Positions 44,668-52,901 of a stretch of DNA of 64,000 bases are shown here, piece after piece. Position numbers and translations under genes: made by a program. Position 1 is the first letter of the stretch, and every line of letters starts with the position of its first letter. The notes beneath the pieces were generated by a model that was given only the letters and a program-made list of their open reading frames with translations, did not search any database and was not told the origin of the DNA. The stretch comes from JABMQB01 sp963678235 (lineage in GTDB: Bacteria; Bacteroidota; Bacteroidia; Bacteroidales; Prolixibacteraceae): assembly GCA_963678235.1 (NCBI GenBank), contig OY782766.1, positions 1,612,001-1,676,000 of the forward strand, written 5' to 3'.

Positions 44668-45843
44668 TTATTTATTTAATTCAATCGCTGCAAGAATAAC
44701 CGGGGCAACACCCTTTTGGTCATTGTCCACTTTTCTCTCCGAAATATAATAATCATAATCGGCTTCACGATATGGATTGCCTCCCAAACCACATGCCCCG
44801 CAAGTATTTTTTAATATTGGGTAACCATCCTCACCCATCTCCACCAGGTTTTTTAGCAAACTATCAAAACTTTCATCCGCAATTTTCAAATACTTTTCAT
44901 CGAGGTAACCTTTTTTGGCACCTTTGGCAAAAGCATAAATAATCATCGCCGATCCCGATGCCTCCAAATAATTACCTTCTCTTCCCCCTTGGTCGAGCAC
45001 CTGGTACCACAAACCTGTTTCTTCATCCCGAACTGCAAGTGTGGCATCACTTAATTTTTGCAATATACTAATTAATGAAGCCCTCTCCACATAATCTTTT
45101 GGCAAATAATCCAGTACATCAACCAAGGCCATAAAATACCATCCTGTAGCCCGGCTCCAAAAATGTTTTGATTGACCATTCTCAGGATTACACCAACGCT
45201 GTTGTTTACTTTCGTCCCAGGCATGATATAACAAACCGGTTGCCGGATCCAACGTTCTGTCATAGGCTTCCTGAAGCTGAAAAGTAACTTCACCGAACCA
45301 TTTTGGCTGATCAAAATCTTGCGCATATTTAGCTAGAAAAGGCGATGCCATATACAAACCGTCGAGCCACATCTGATATGGATATATTTTTTTATGCCAA
45401 AAGCCTCCTGCTTTCGTCCTTGGTTGACCCTCCATTTGAGTTACCAATGTTTCAATGGCAATTTTGTATTTTTCATCCTTTGTTTGTTGGTACAAATCCA
45501 ACATATTCAATCCCGGACGAACACGGTCAATGTTGTAATCCCACATTTTATGCCCATGAATTGTTCCATCGTTTTGCACAAAATGATCGATGTATGCCTT
45601 GTTGTAATCTGAATACTTTTCATCAATACTATCAAGTTTGGCGATTGCCCATCCGAGAAAGGCATAGTCGTACTCATATTTTGGGATATCCCTTAAATAA
45701 TAAATCATACTATCGGAACGATGCATAACCCCATTAGCAAACTGGACTGCCCAAAAAAGATTTTCATGCCCGCTTTCTTCACTTTTTTGCTGGCTGCACC
45801 CGAGGATAAAAACAAATACGGTAACAAACGATATAATTCTCAT
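44668..45843 (-). CDS. GH105 unsaturated rhamnogalacturonyl/galacturonyl hydrolase, lipoprotein
   Basis: A 391-residue (alpha/alpha)6-barrel enzyme with lipobox FILGCSQQ. YteR/GH105 landmarks are seen: YDYAFLGWAIAKLD, MWDYNIDRVRPG (catalytic Asp candidate), QMWLDGLYMASPF, LYHAWDESKQQRW and SRATGWYFMALVD. It hydrates the delta-4,5-unsaturated uronyl end left by PL1-type lyases and releases the terminal sugar. It reads away from araR; a palindrome identical to the araR operator lies 159 bp upstream. A TACCTTTG -7-like box sits at 45863-45870. Confidence 0.92.
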   Translation of the reverse strand: MRIISFVTVFVFILGCSQQKSEESGHENLFWAVQFANGVMHRSDSMIYYLRDIPKYEYDYAFLGWAIAKLDSIDEKYSDYNKAYIDHFVQNDGTIHGHKMWDYNIDRVRPGLNMLDLYQQTKDEKYKIAIETLVTQMEGQPRTKAGGFWHKKIYPYQMWLDGLYMASPFLAKYAQDFDQPKWFGEVTFQLQEAYDRTLDPATGLLYHAWDESKQQRWCNPENGQSKHFWSRATGWYFMALVDVLDYLPKDYVERASLISILQKLSDATLAVRDEETGLWYQVLDQGGREGNYLEASGSAMIIYAFAKGAKKGYLDEKYLKIADESFDSLLKNLVEMGEDGYPILKNTCGACGLGGNPYREADYDYYISERKVDNDQKGVAPVILAAIELNK

Positions 45844-45862
45844 AAAATTAGATTTTAAAACC

Positions 45863-45870
45863 CAAAGGTA
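45863..45870 (-). promoter_or_regulatory. -7-like box of the GH105 operon
   Basis: TACCTTTG on the minus strand matches TAnnTTTG and lies 20 bp before the GH105 start codon. No good TTTG is seen at the -33 distance, so the promoter is probably weak or activated. Confidence 0.45.
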
Positions 45871-45991
45871 CTGATATCACAAGTTGTTAATCGTTTAATT
45901 GTAACAAATGACGGGGTTTGCCTTCCCAATTTAAACCTAACCTGCATATCTTTTTTGTTTTTCACTTTTATAAAAATGCCAATTTCGATTT

Positions 45992-46021
45992 TTTGCACAT
46001 AAAAAGTAAGAAGTACTTTTG
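45992..46021 (+). promoter_or_regulatory. Promoter overlapped by an AraR-type operator
   Basis: TTTG (45992-45995), 18-bp spacer and TACTTTTG (46014-46021) form a consensus-like plus-strand promoter. The palindrome AAAAGTA-AGAAG-TACTTTT (46002-46020) covers its spacer and -7 box. Confidence 0.5.
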
Positions 46022-46382
46022 GCGTTAGCATGATAAATAATCTCACAAACAAATCTCATCTTTTGCACATAGACGACCACATTATGCCAAATACAACTAA
46101 AAAACATGTAAAAACATCCGAATTATGACCCAAATCATAAGATAAACTGAACATTATTTTATACTTCAAACTAAAAACTATTAAACATTGATTTCATGAA
46201 AGTTAAATTCAGGTTTTATTTCTTTTTTCTGCCTATTTTTTTCTTTCTTGCAATCGATTATCATGAAATTATGCGTTGTTATTTTTTTCAAGTTCCAAAT
46301 GGACGTTTAGTTAATTAGGGGAATTATAAAACTGCTTGAAAAAAGATGAAGAGCAAACAAAAAATAAAGGGGAATTGATATT

Positions 46383-46401
46383 AAAAGTACTAATTACTTT
46401 T
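46383..46401 (+). promoter_or_regulatory. AraR autoregulatory operator
   Basis: AAAAGTA-CTAAT-TACTTTT, the same 7-bp arms and 5-bp spacer as 46002-46020. It abuts the -7 box TATATTTG (46403-46410), placing bound repressor over the promoter of araR-araA. Confidence 0.6.
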
Positions 46402-46402
46402 A

Positions 46403-46410
46403 TATATTTG
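46403..46410 (+). promoter_or_regulatory. -7 box of the araR-ara operon
   Basis: TATATTTG matches TAnnTTTG. A GTG that could be read as a start codon overlaps this box at 46410, which is why the ATG at 46428 is preferred as the araR start; AGGA at 46417-46420 would serve as ribosome site. Confidence 0.55.
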
Positions 46411-46427
46411 TGAACCAGGAAAATTCT

Positions 46428-47108
46428 ATGCATCACTATAAAAAACATCCAAAACATCATATAGCGGTCGATTGTGTTATTTTCGGCTACCGCAAAGAAG
46501 AACTTTGCTTACTGCTTTATCCTCGTAGTTTTGAGCCTTCACAAGGAAGCTGGTCATTAATGGGGGGATTTGTACAGGACAATGAGTCGGCAGACCAAGC
46601 CGCCAAACGTGTTTTGAACCGCACCACGGGACTGGATGATATTTTCATGGAGCAAGTGGAAACCTTTTCTGATCCCAATCGTGACCCGGAAGCAAGGGTT
46701 ATAAGTATTGGATATTATGCGCTAATTAGAATTGACGAGCATGATGAAAATAAAGTCAGGGAACATGGCGCGCATTGGTGGCCAATTACCAAATTACCAA
46801 CCATGGTATTTGACCATAGCACAATAGCAGAAAAAGCACTTGTTAAATTACAGCAAAAATCAGGTTATAGCCTTATTGGAAAAGAATTACTTCCTGAAAT
46901 GTTTACCCTGAAACAACTTCGGACATTGTACGAGGCTATATTCCAAAGGCAATTTGACCCCGGAAATTTCAGAAAAAAAATATTGTCATTAAATGCGTTG
47001 AAACGTTTGGATATCAAAGATTCTATGGAATCAAAAAAAGGATCCTACTATTACAAATGCAAAGGAATTGAAAGGGAGCATGAAACAGACAGGATTGTTA
47101 AATTATAA
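46428..47108 (+). CDS. araR: Nudix-domain transcriptional regulator of arabinose metabolism (AraR, NrtR type)
   Basis: About 226 residues from ATG 46428. The N-terminal half is a Nudix fold (AVDCVIFGYRKEELCLLLYP, GSWSLMGGFVQDNESADQAA) but the catalytic REUXEE helix is degenerate, as in NrtR-like regulators. The C-terminal winged helix (LFTLKQLRTLYEAIFQ, DPGNFRKKILSLNALKRLD) binds DNA. The Bacteroides AraR is a Nudix protein of this type that represses arabinose genes. The adjacent araA, symporter, araD and araB genes support the name. Likely self-regulated through the 46383-46401 palindrome. Confidence 0.88.
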   Translation: MHHYKKHPKHHIAVDCVIFGYRKEELCLLLYPRSFEPSQGSWSLMGGFVQDNESADQAAKRVLNRTTGLDDIFMEQVETFSDPNRDPEARVISIGYYALIRIDEHDENKVREHGAHWWPITKLPTMVFDHSTIAEKALVKLQQKSGYSLIGKELLPEMFTLKQLRTLYEAIFQRQFDPGNFRKKILSLNALKRLDIKDSMESKKGSYYYKCKGIEREHETDRIVKL

Positions 47109-47156
47109 ACGAAAAAATAAAATTGTTTAAAACACTAAATAATAAAATCTAGTCAC

Positions 47157-48665
47157 ATGAATAACACGAAGAAAAACCTGGAAGTCTGGTTTATTACGGG
47201 AAGCCAGCATTTATATGGTCCAAAAACGTTACAACAGGTGGATGCCGATTCATCTAAAATTGTGGAAGAATTTAATGCTTCCGGAAAATTTCCTGTTACC
47301 ATTGTTTTCAAACCAGTGGTAAAAACACCAAATGAAATTCTTGATATTTGTGTTCAGGCAAGTTCCGACAAAAACTGCATCGGAATTATAACCTGGATGC
47401 ATACCTTTTCGCCTGCTAAAATGTGGATTGCAGGCTTAAAAGCACTCACAAAACCATATATGCATTTGCATACCCAATTTAACCGTGACCTACCATGGAA
47501 AGAAATTGACATGGATTATATGAACCTTCACCAAAGTGCGCATGGCGGTCGCGAATATGGATTTATCAGCGCAAGGATGCGCAAAAATCGTAAAGTTGTT
47601 GTTGGGCACTGGCAAGATGAAAAAATTCAGGACCAGGTATCAGCTTGGTGCAGAACAGCCATTGGTTGGAATGAATCGCAGGGCTTAAAAATTGCCCGTT
47701 TTGGTGACAACATGAGGGAAGTTGCTGTGACAGAAGGCGATAAAGTGGAAGCTCAAATCAAATTCGGATGGCAAATTGCAGCATATGGCGTTGGCGATTT
47801 GGTTGAATATGTTGATAAAGTAACTGAAGAAGAAGTGGATGCGCTTTACGCAGAATACGAAACCATTTACCAGGTGGCTGATAATTGTAAACCAGGACAG
47901 GAATACCATGAAAATGTCAGGGAACAGGCACGCTATGAAATTGCATTAAAAAGGTTTATGGTAGATGGCGATTTTGGTGCATTTACATCCAACTTTGAAA
48001 ACCTTACAGGATTGGCACAGTTGCCAGGATTAGCTTCTCAAAGGTTAATGGCTGCAGGTTATGGTTTCGGTGGCGAAGGCGACTGGAAACAAGCTGGATT
48101 GTTAAGGATATTAAAAACCATGTCGGAAGGAATGGAAGGTGGAAGTTCGTTTATGGAAGATTACACCTATCATTTAGATCCCGCAAACGAGGCAGTTCTT
48201 GGTGCCCATATGTTGGAAATTTGCCCGTCTATAGCAGCAGCAAAACCACGATTGGAAGTACACCCCCTGGGAATTGGTGGTAAAGATGCCCCTGCACGGT
48301 TAATTTTTGAAAGTGCTACAGGCGATGCAATGAACGTTACACTTATTGATATGGGAAACCGCTTTCGTATAATTGTGAACACACTTGACGTAATCGAACC
48401 ATTGGAAGCAATGCCTAAACTTCCGGTTGCATCTGCATTTTGGAAAGCACACCCAAACCTTGAAGATGGAGCGAAAGCCTGGATTTACGCTGGAGGAACA
48501 CATCATTCGGCATTCACGCTTGCTTTAACGCCCGATTATATTGAAACGTTTGCCGAATATGCAGACGTGGAATATGTGCTTATCGACAAAGACACAAAGG
48601 TACCTGAATTCAAAAAAGAATTGCGCTGGAACGACATCTATTATCATTTGGCAAAAGGTCTATAA
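47157..48665 (+). CDS. araA: L-arabinose isomerase
   Basis: A 502-residue cytosolic enzyme converting L-arabinose to L-ribulose. The start LEVWFITGSQHLYG, the segment TWMHTFSPAKMWI, HTQFNRDLPW and MEDYTYHL (Mn-binding Glu region) and the C-terminal YAGGTHHSAF match the AraA family end to end, with normal length. It follows araR by 48 bp without an intervening operator, so it is probably co-transcribed. It supplies AraB with ribulose. Confidence 0.97.
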   Translation: MNNTKKNLEVWFITGSQHLYGPKTLQQVDADSSKIVEEFNASGKFPVTIVFKPVVKTPNEILDICVQASSDKNCIGIITWMHTFSPAKMWIAGLKALTKPYMHLHTQFNRDLPWKEIDMDYMNLHQSAHGGREYGFISARMRKNRKVVVGHWQDEKIQDQVSAWCRTAIGWNESQGLKIARFGDNMREVAVTEGDKVEAQIKFGWQIAAYGVGDLVEYVDKVTEEEVDALYAEYETIYQVADNCKPGQEYHENVREQARYEIALKRFMVDGDFGAFTSNFENLTGLAQLPGLASQRLMAAGYGFGGEGDWKQAGLLRILKTMSEGMEGGSSFMEDYTYHLDPANEAVLGAHMLEICPSIAAAKPRLEVHPLGIGGKDAPARLIFESATGDAMNVTLIDMGNRFRIIVNTLDVIEPLEAMPKLPVASAFWKAHPNLEDGAKAWIYAGGTHHSAFTLALTPDYIETFAEYADVEYVLIDKDTKVPEFKKELRWNDIYYHLAKGL

Positions 48666-48690
48666 AAACTAAAATAACTAAATTAACAAA

Positions 48691-50412
48691 ATGGCTACAT
48701 TAGATTGGATTGTAATTGCAATTTTTGCAGTTCTGCTTATCGGAATTATTGTCTGGGTTTTCCGCCAGAAGCAACAAAGTTCCGGAGATTATTTTTTAGC
48801 TGGTAGAGATGCAACATGGATTGCCATTGGAGCTTCTATTTTTGCGTCGAATATTGGATCTGAACACTTGATTGGATTGGCGGGAGCCGGTGCATCAAGC
48901 GGAATGGCAATGGCGCACTGGGAAATTCAAGGCTGGATGATCCTAATCCTCGGATGGGTATTTGTTCCGTTTTATTCCAGAAGTATGGTAACAACAATGC
49001 CTGAATTTTTGGAAAGACGTTACAACAAAGAATCACGTTCTATTCTCTCTGTAATATCACTGGTCAGCTACGTACTTACGAAAGTTGCCGTTACGGTTTA
49101 TGCCGGTGGCTTGGTATTTCAACAGGTATTTGGAATTGAAACCATGTGGGGAATTGATTTCTTTTGGATATCGGCAATAGGTCTGGTGCTCCTCACCGCC
49201 TTGTATACGGTTATCGGGGGAATGAAATCAGTGTTATATACATCGGTGCTTCAAACTCCAATCCTTTTGCTTGGTTCAATAATAATCCTTGTATTGGGAT
49301 TAAAAGAACTGGGTGGTTGGGACGAAATGATCCGTATCACCAGTGCTGTTCCTGTAAACGAGCATGGCGATAGCATGACAAACCTGATAAGAAGTAATCG
49401 CGATTCAGACTTCCCCTGGTTAGGAGTATTTATTGGTTCAGCTGTAATTGGTTTTTGGTATTGGTGTACCGACCAGTTTATTGTTCAAAGGGTTCTTTCC
49501 GGAAAAAATGAAACCCAGGCGCGTCGTGGAACTATTTTCGGTGCATACCTAAAACTTACTCCGGTATTTTTATTTATGATTCCAGGTATGATTGCTTTTG
49601 CATTACACCAAAAAACAGGAACATTCCTTCCTTTATTGGAAAATGGGGCACATAATGCCGATGCAGCTTTCCCAACCTTGGTTGCTAAGTTGTTACCTGC
49701 TGGGGTAAAAGGTTTGGTTGTTTGTGGTATTTTGGCTGCATTGATGAGTTCTTTAGCATCCTTATTTAACTCTTCTGCAATGTTGTTTACCATCGATTTC
49801 TATAAGAAATTTAAACCAACAGCAACAGAGAAAAAATTATTGAGTGTTGGCCGTATTGCAACCGTTGTTATTGTAGTTCTTGGTATACTTTGGATTCCTG
49901 TAATGAGAAAAATAGGTGATGTATTATATACTTATCTTCAAGATGTACAGTCTGTTTTAGCACCTGGAATTGCAGCAGCATTCCTACTTGGGGTATTATC
50001 TTCAAAACCAACTCCAAAAGGAGGTATGTGGGGTATGATTGCCGGATTTATTATTGGAATTATGCGTCTTGGGGCAAAAGTACTCTATACTACAATCGCA
50101 GGCAATGCCGGTTATTCAGATGTGAAATTATGGGCAGCAGAAAATGGGGTAAGTAATATTTTCTATACCTTATTCTACGATGTCAACTGGTTGTTCTTCA
50201 GTGGAGGAATGCTAATTTTCAGTATGATCATTGTATTGGTTGTTAGTAAATTTACTCCGTCAGCATCTGCTGCACAGTTAGAAGGTTTAACCTTTTCTTC
50301 TGCCACAGGAGAGCAAAAAGCAGCAACCCGTGCCAGTTGGAACGGATGGGATGTTTTCCATACTGCTGTAATTATAGCAATAACCGTAGTATTCTATATT
50401 TATTTCTGGTAA
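48691..50412 (+). CDS. Sodium/solute symporter family sugar transporter (probable arabinose uptake)
   Basis: A 573-residue SSS-family inner-membrane protein with about 14 helices. SGDYFLAGRDATWIAIGASI with SNIGSEHLIGLAGAG, and YTVIGGMKSVLYTSVLQTP, are typical of the SGLT-like sugar branch. It lies between araA and araD, 25 bp after araA, so L-arabinose is the most likely substrate; this is context, not sequence proof. The C-terminal loop before the last helix is short and charged. Confidence 0.88.
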   Translation: MATLDWIVIAIFAVLLIGIIVWVFRQKQQSSGDYFLAGRDATWIAIGASIFASNIGSEHLIGLAGAGASSGMAMAHWEIQGWMILILGWVFVPFYSRSMVTTMPEFLERRYNKESRSILSVISLVSYVLTKVAVTVYAGGLVFQQVFGIETMWGIDFFWISAIGLVLLTALYTVIGGMKSVLYTSVLQTPILLLGSIIILVLGLKELGGWDEMIRITSAVPVNEHGDSMTNLIRSNRDSDFPWLGVFIGSAVIGFWYWCTDQFIVQRVLSGKNETQARRGTIFGAYLKLTPVFLFMIPGMIAFALHQKTGTFLPLLENGAHNADAAFPTLVAKLLPAGVKGLVVCGILAALMSSLASLFNSSAMLFTIDFYKKFKPTATEKKLLSVGRIATVVIVVLGILWIPVMRKIGDVLYTYLQDVQSVLAPGIAAAFLLGVLSSKPTPKGGMWGMIAGFIIGIMRLGAKVLYTTIAGNAGYSDVKLWAAENGVSNIFYTLFYDVNWLFFSGGMLIFSMIIVLVVSKFTPSASAAQLEGLTFSSATGEQKAATRASWNGWDVFHTAVIIAITVVFYIYFW

Positions 50413-50430
50413 TCAAAAAGCGAACTTAAA

Positions 50431-51117
50431 ATGCTTGAAAAGTTAAAAGAGGAAGTTTTTAAAGCCAATATTGATCTGGTGAAACTGGATATGGTTGTTT
50501 TCACCTGGGGAAATGTAAGTGCCATTGATCGGGAAAAAGGTTTAGTAGTAATTAAGCCTAGTGGCGTGTCATACGACGACATGAAAGTAAGCGATATGGT
50601 TGTAGTTGATTTAGATGGGAATGTTGTTGAAGGAGATTTAAAACCATCGAGTGATACTCCAACGCACCTGGTACTTTACAAGGCTTTTAAAAATATAGGA
50701 GGAGTAGTGCATACACATTCAAGATGGGCAACAAGTTGGGCTCAGGCAGGCAGGAGTATTCCTGCACTGGGTACAACACATGCCGATTATTTTTATGGAG
50801 AAATACCTTGCACACGGAAATTAACTTCAAAAGAAGTTGAAACAGCATATGAAGTTGAAACGGGAAATGTGATTGTGGAAACATTTAAAAATTTGGATGA
50901 AGACGCTATTCCCGGGGTGATAATTAACAATCATGGACCTTTTTCATGGGGTAAAAATGCCGATAATGCTGTGCATAATGCAAAGGTGATGGAAGAGGTG
51001 GCTAATATGGCCTTCATTACCCTAAAATTAAATTTCGAAGCTGAAATTGATCAGTATTTGTTGGATAAGCATTATCTGCGGAAGCATGGGAAAAATGCAT
51101 ACTACGGACAAAAATAA
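50431..51117 (+). CDS. araD: L-ribulose-5-phosphate 4-epimerase
   Basis: A 228-residue class II aldolase-fold enzyme, zinc-dependent. The pattern VVHTHSRWATSWAQAGRSIP with GTTHADYF supplies the Zn His residues, and NNHGPFSWG and the Asp/Tyr-rich tail YLRKHGKNAYYGQK are typical of AraD. It produces D-xylulose 5-phosphate for the pentose phosphate pathway. Its start is 18 bp after the symporter and its stop 9 bp before araB. Confidence 0.95.
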   Translation: MLEKLKEEVFKANIDLVKLDMVVFTWGNVSAIDREKGLVVIKPSGVSYDDMKVSDMVVVDLDGNVVEGDLKPSSDTPTHLVLYKAFKNIGGVVHTHSRWATSWAQAGRSIPALGTTHADYFYGEIPCTRKLTSKEVETAYEVETGNVIVETFKNLDEDAIPGVIINNHGPFSWGKNADNAVHNAKVMEEVANMAFITLKLNFEAEIDQYLLDKHYLRKHGKNAYYGQK

Positions 51118-51126
51118 TAACTAAAA

Positions 51127-52800
51127 ATGAGTGATAAATATACGATAGGATTAGATTACGGATCAGATTCGGTCCGATCATTAATTGTTAATGTGGAGAC
51201 CGGTGAAGAAATCGCCAGTGCAGTTTTTAACTATCCGCGTTGGGAAAAAGGAATGTACTGCGATCCTCAAAGCAACCAATTTCGCCAACATCCAAAAGAT
51301 TATTTAGAAGGATTGGAGTACACTGTCACCGAAGCATTAAAACAAGCCCCCGAGGGTGTTGCTGAGAATGTGGTGGGTATTTCTGTGGATACAACAGGAT
51401 CAACTCCGGTTGCTGTGGATGAAAAAGGAACTCCACTTTCCTTAACTGCCGGGTTTGAAGAAAATCCGAATGCCATGTTCGTTCTTTGGAAAGACCATAC
51501 CGGGGTAAAAGAAGCCGAAGAAATAAACACGCTGTCGCGGAAATGGGACATTGATTATACAAAGTTTGAAGGAGGAATTTATTCATCCGAATGGTTTTGG
51601 GCAAAAGTGCTGCATGTTCTTCGCGCAGATGCAGGTGTATTGCGTTCAGCTTACTCATGGGTTGAACATTGCGATTGGATCCCTGCCCTATTAACAGGAA
51701 ATACCAATCCTAAAACACTAAAAAGAAGTCGTTGTGCTGCCGGGCATAAAGCAATGTGGCACGAAGCATTCGGCGGCTTACCATCTGAAGAATTTTTAAC
51801 CGAACTTGATCCTCTTTTATCAGGATTAAAAGACCGCTTGTTTAAAGAAACATTTACTTGCGACATTGCTGCAGGCAAATTGACTGAAGAGTGGGCTTCT
51901 AAACTTGGGCTTTCTACAGATGTAGTTGTTGGCGTTGGGGCTTTTGATGCACACCTTGGGGCTGTTGGTGCCGAAATTGAACCATACTATGTTTCAAAAG
52001 TTATGGGAACATCAACTTGCGATATGCTAATCGCGCCCATGGAAGAAGTTGGTGACAAACTGGTGAATGGAATATGCGGTCAGGTAGATGGATCGATTGT
52101 TCCGGGCATGTTGGGACTTGAGGCAGGTCAGTCGGCTTTTGGCGATATTTATGCCTGGTTTAAAAAGGTTATTGAATGGCCTCTTACCAATGTTTTAGCC
52201 GAATCAGAACTGATTGATGAGGAAACAAAGCAAAAGGTAATTAAGGAAACTTCAGATAAATTAATTGCCAAATTAAGCGAAAAAGCAGCTGAAGTTCCAA
52301 TTGCCGAAAGCGGGATTGTTGCATTGGATTGGATGAACGGCCGTCGTACCCCGGATGCCAACCAGGCATTGAAAGGGGCGATTGCAGGCCTTAGCTTGGG
52401 ATCTGATGCACCCCGGATTTTCAGGGCACTGGTTGAAGCTACTGCATTTGGTTCAAAAGCCATCAACGATCGTTTTATTTCGGAAGGAATAAGAATTGAC
52501 GGGGTAATTGCATTAGGTGGCGTTGCAAAAAAATCACCATTTGTGATGCAAATTGTTGCCGATGTGCTGAACATGCCAATAAAAGTTGCACGATCTGAGC
52601 AGGCTTGCGCGCTTGGAACAGCAATGGCTGCAGCAGTTGCAGCGGGTGTTTATCCGAATATTTCTGTAGCCCAATCAAAAATGGGTGGTGGTATCGAATC
52701 AGAATACCATCCAATTCCCGAAAATGTAGAGAAATACAAAAAATTATACGAATCCTATACTAAATTTGGAAAGTTTATTGAAGAAAACCTAACGGATTAA
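51127..52800 (+). CDS. araB: Ribulokinase
   Basis: A 557-residue FGGY-family kinase phosphorylating L-ribulose. TIGLDYGSDSVRSLIVNVET (phosphate-1 motif), GISVDTTGSTPVAVDEKG, VGAFDAHLGAVGAEIEP, VMGTSTCDML and ALGGVAKKSPFVMQI are in the usual order. Length is normal. Last gene of the ara operon, ended by the hairpin at 52828-52858. Confidence 0.95.
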   Translation: MSDKYTIGLDYGSDSVRSLIVNVETGEEIASAVFNYPRWEKGMYCDPQSNQFRQHPKDYLEGLEYTVTEALKQAPEGVAENVVGISVDTTGSTPVAVDEKGTPLSLTAGFEENPNAMFVLWKDHTGVKEAEEINTLSRKWDIDYTKFEGGIYSSEWFWAKVLHVLRADAGVLRSAYSWVEHCDWIPALLTGNTNPKTLKRSRCAAGHKAMWHEAFGGLPSEEFLTELDPLLSGLKDRLFKETFTCDIAAGKLTEEWASKLGLSTDVVVGVGAFDAHLGAVGAEIEPYYVSKVMGTSTCDMLIAPMEEVGDKLVNGICGQVDGSIVPGMLGLEAGQSAFGDIYAWFKKVIEWPLTNVLAESELIDEETKQKVIKETSDKLIAKLSEKAAEVPIAESGIVALDWMNGRRTPDANQALKGAIAGLSLGSDAPRIFRALVEATAFGSKAINDRFISEGIRIDGVIALGGVAKKSPFVMQIVADVLNMPIKVARSEQACALGTAMAAAVAAGVYPNISVAQSKMGGGIESEYHPIPENVEKYKKLYESYTKFGKFIEENLTD

Positions 52801-52827
52801 TATTCTTCTAAATCAATCAAAATAGGT

Positions 52828-52858
52828 AAAGGGGCGTTCTTGGAACGCCCCTTTTTTA
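52828..52858 (+). terminator. Terminator of the ara operon
   Basis: AAAGGGGCGTTC pairs perfectly with GAACGCCCCTTT around TTG (12-bp stem), followed by a T-run. It also stands in the 3' flank of the convergent BNR-propeller gene. Confidence 0.9.
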
Positions 52859-52901
52859 GTAGTATCGATTATTTTGATCTTTTTAGAAACTGAAACTCTG
52901 A

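Larger units (their letters stand above)
45844..46427. other. Divergent intergenic region GH105 - araR
   Basis: 584 bp with two copies of one palindrome, three promoter-like elements and a direct repeat TTTTGCACATA (45991-46001 and 46061-46071). A 40-codon hydrophobic frame (46196-46318) has no start signal or motif worth calling. Confidence 0.6.

Noticed and set aside
46196..46318. 40-codon hydrophobic frame MKVKFRFYFFFLPIFFFLAI
   Set aside because: T-rich leader DNA makes Phe-rich frames by chance; no start signal or conserved context.
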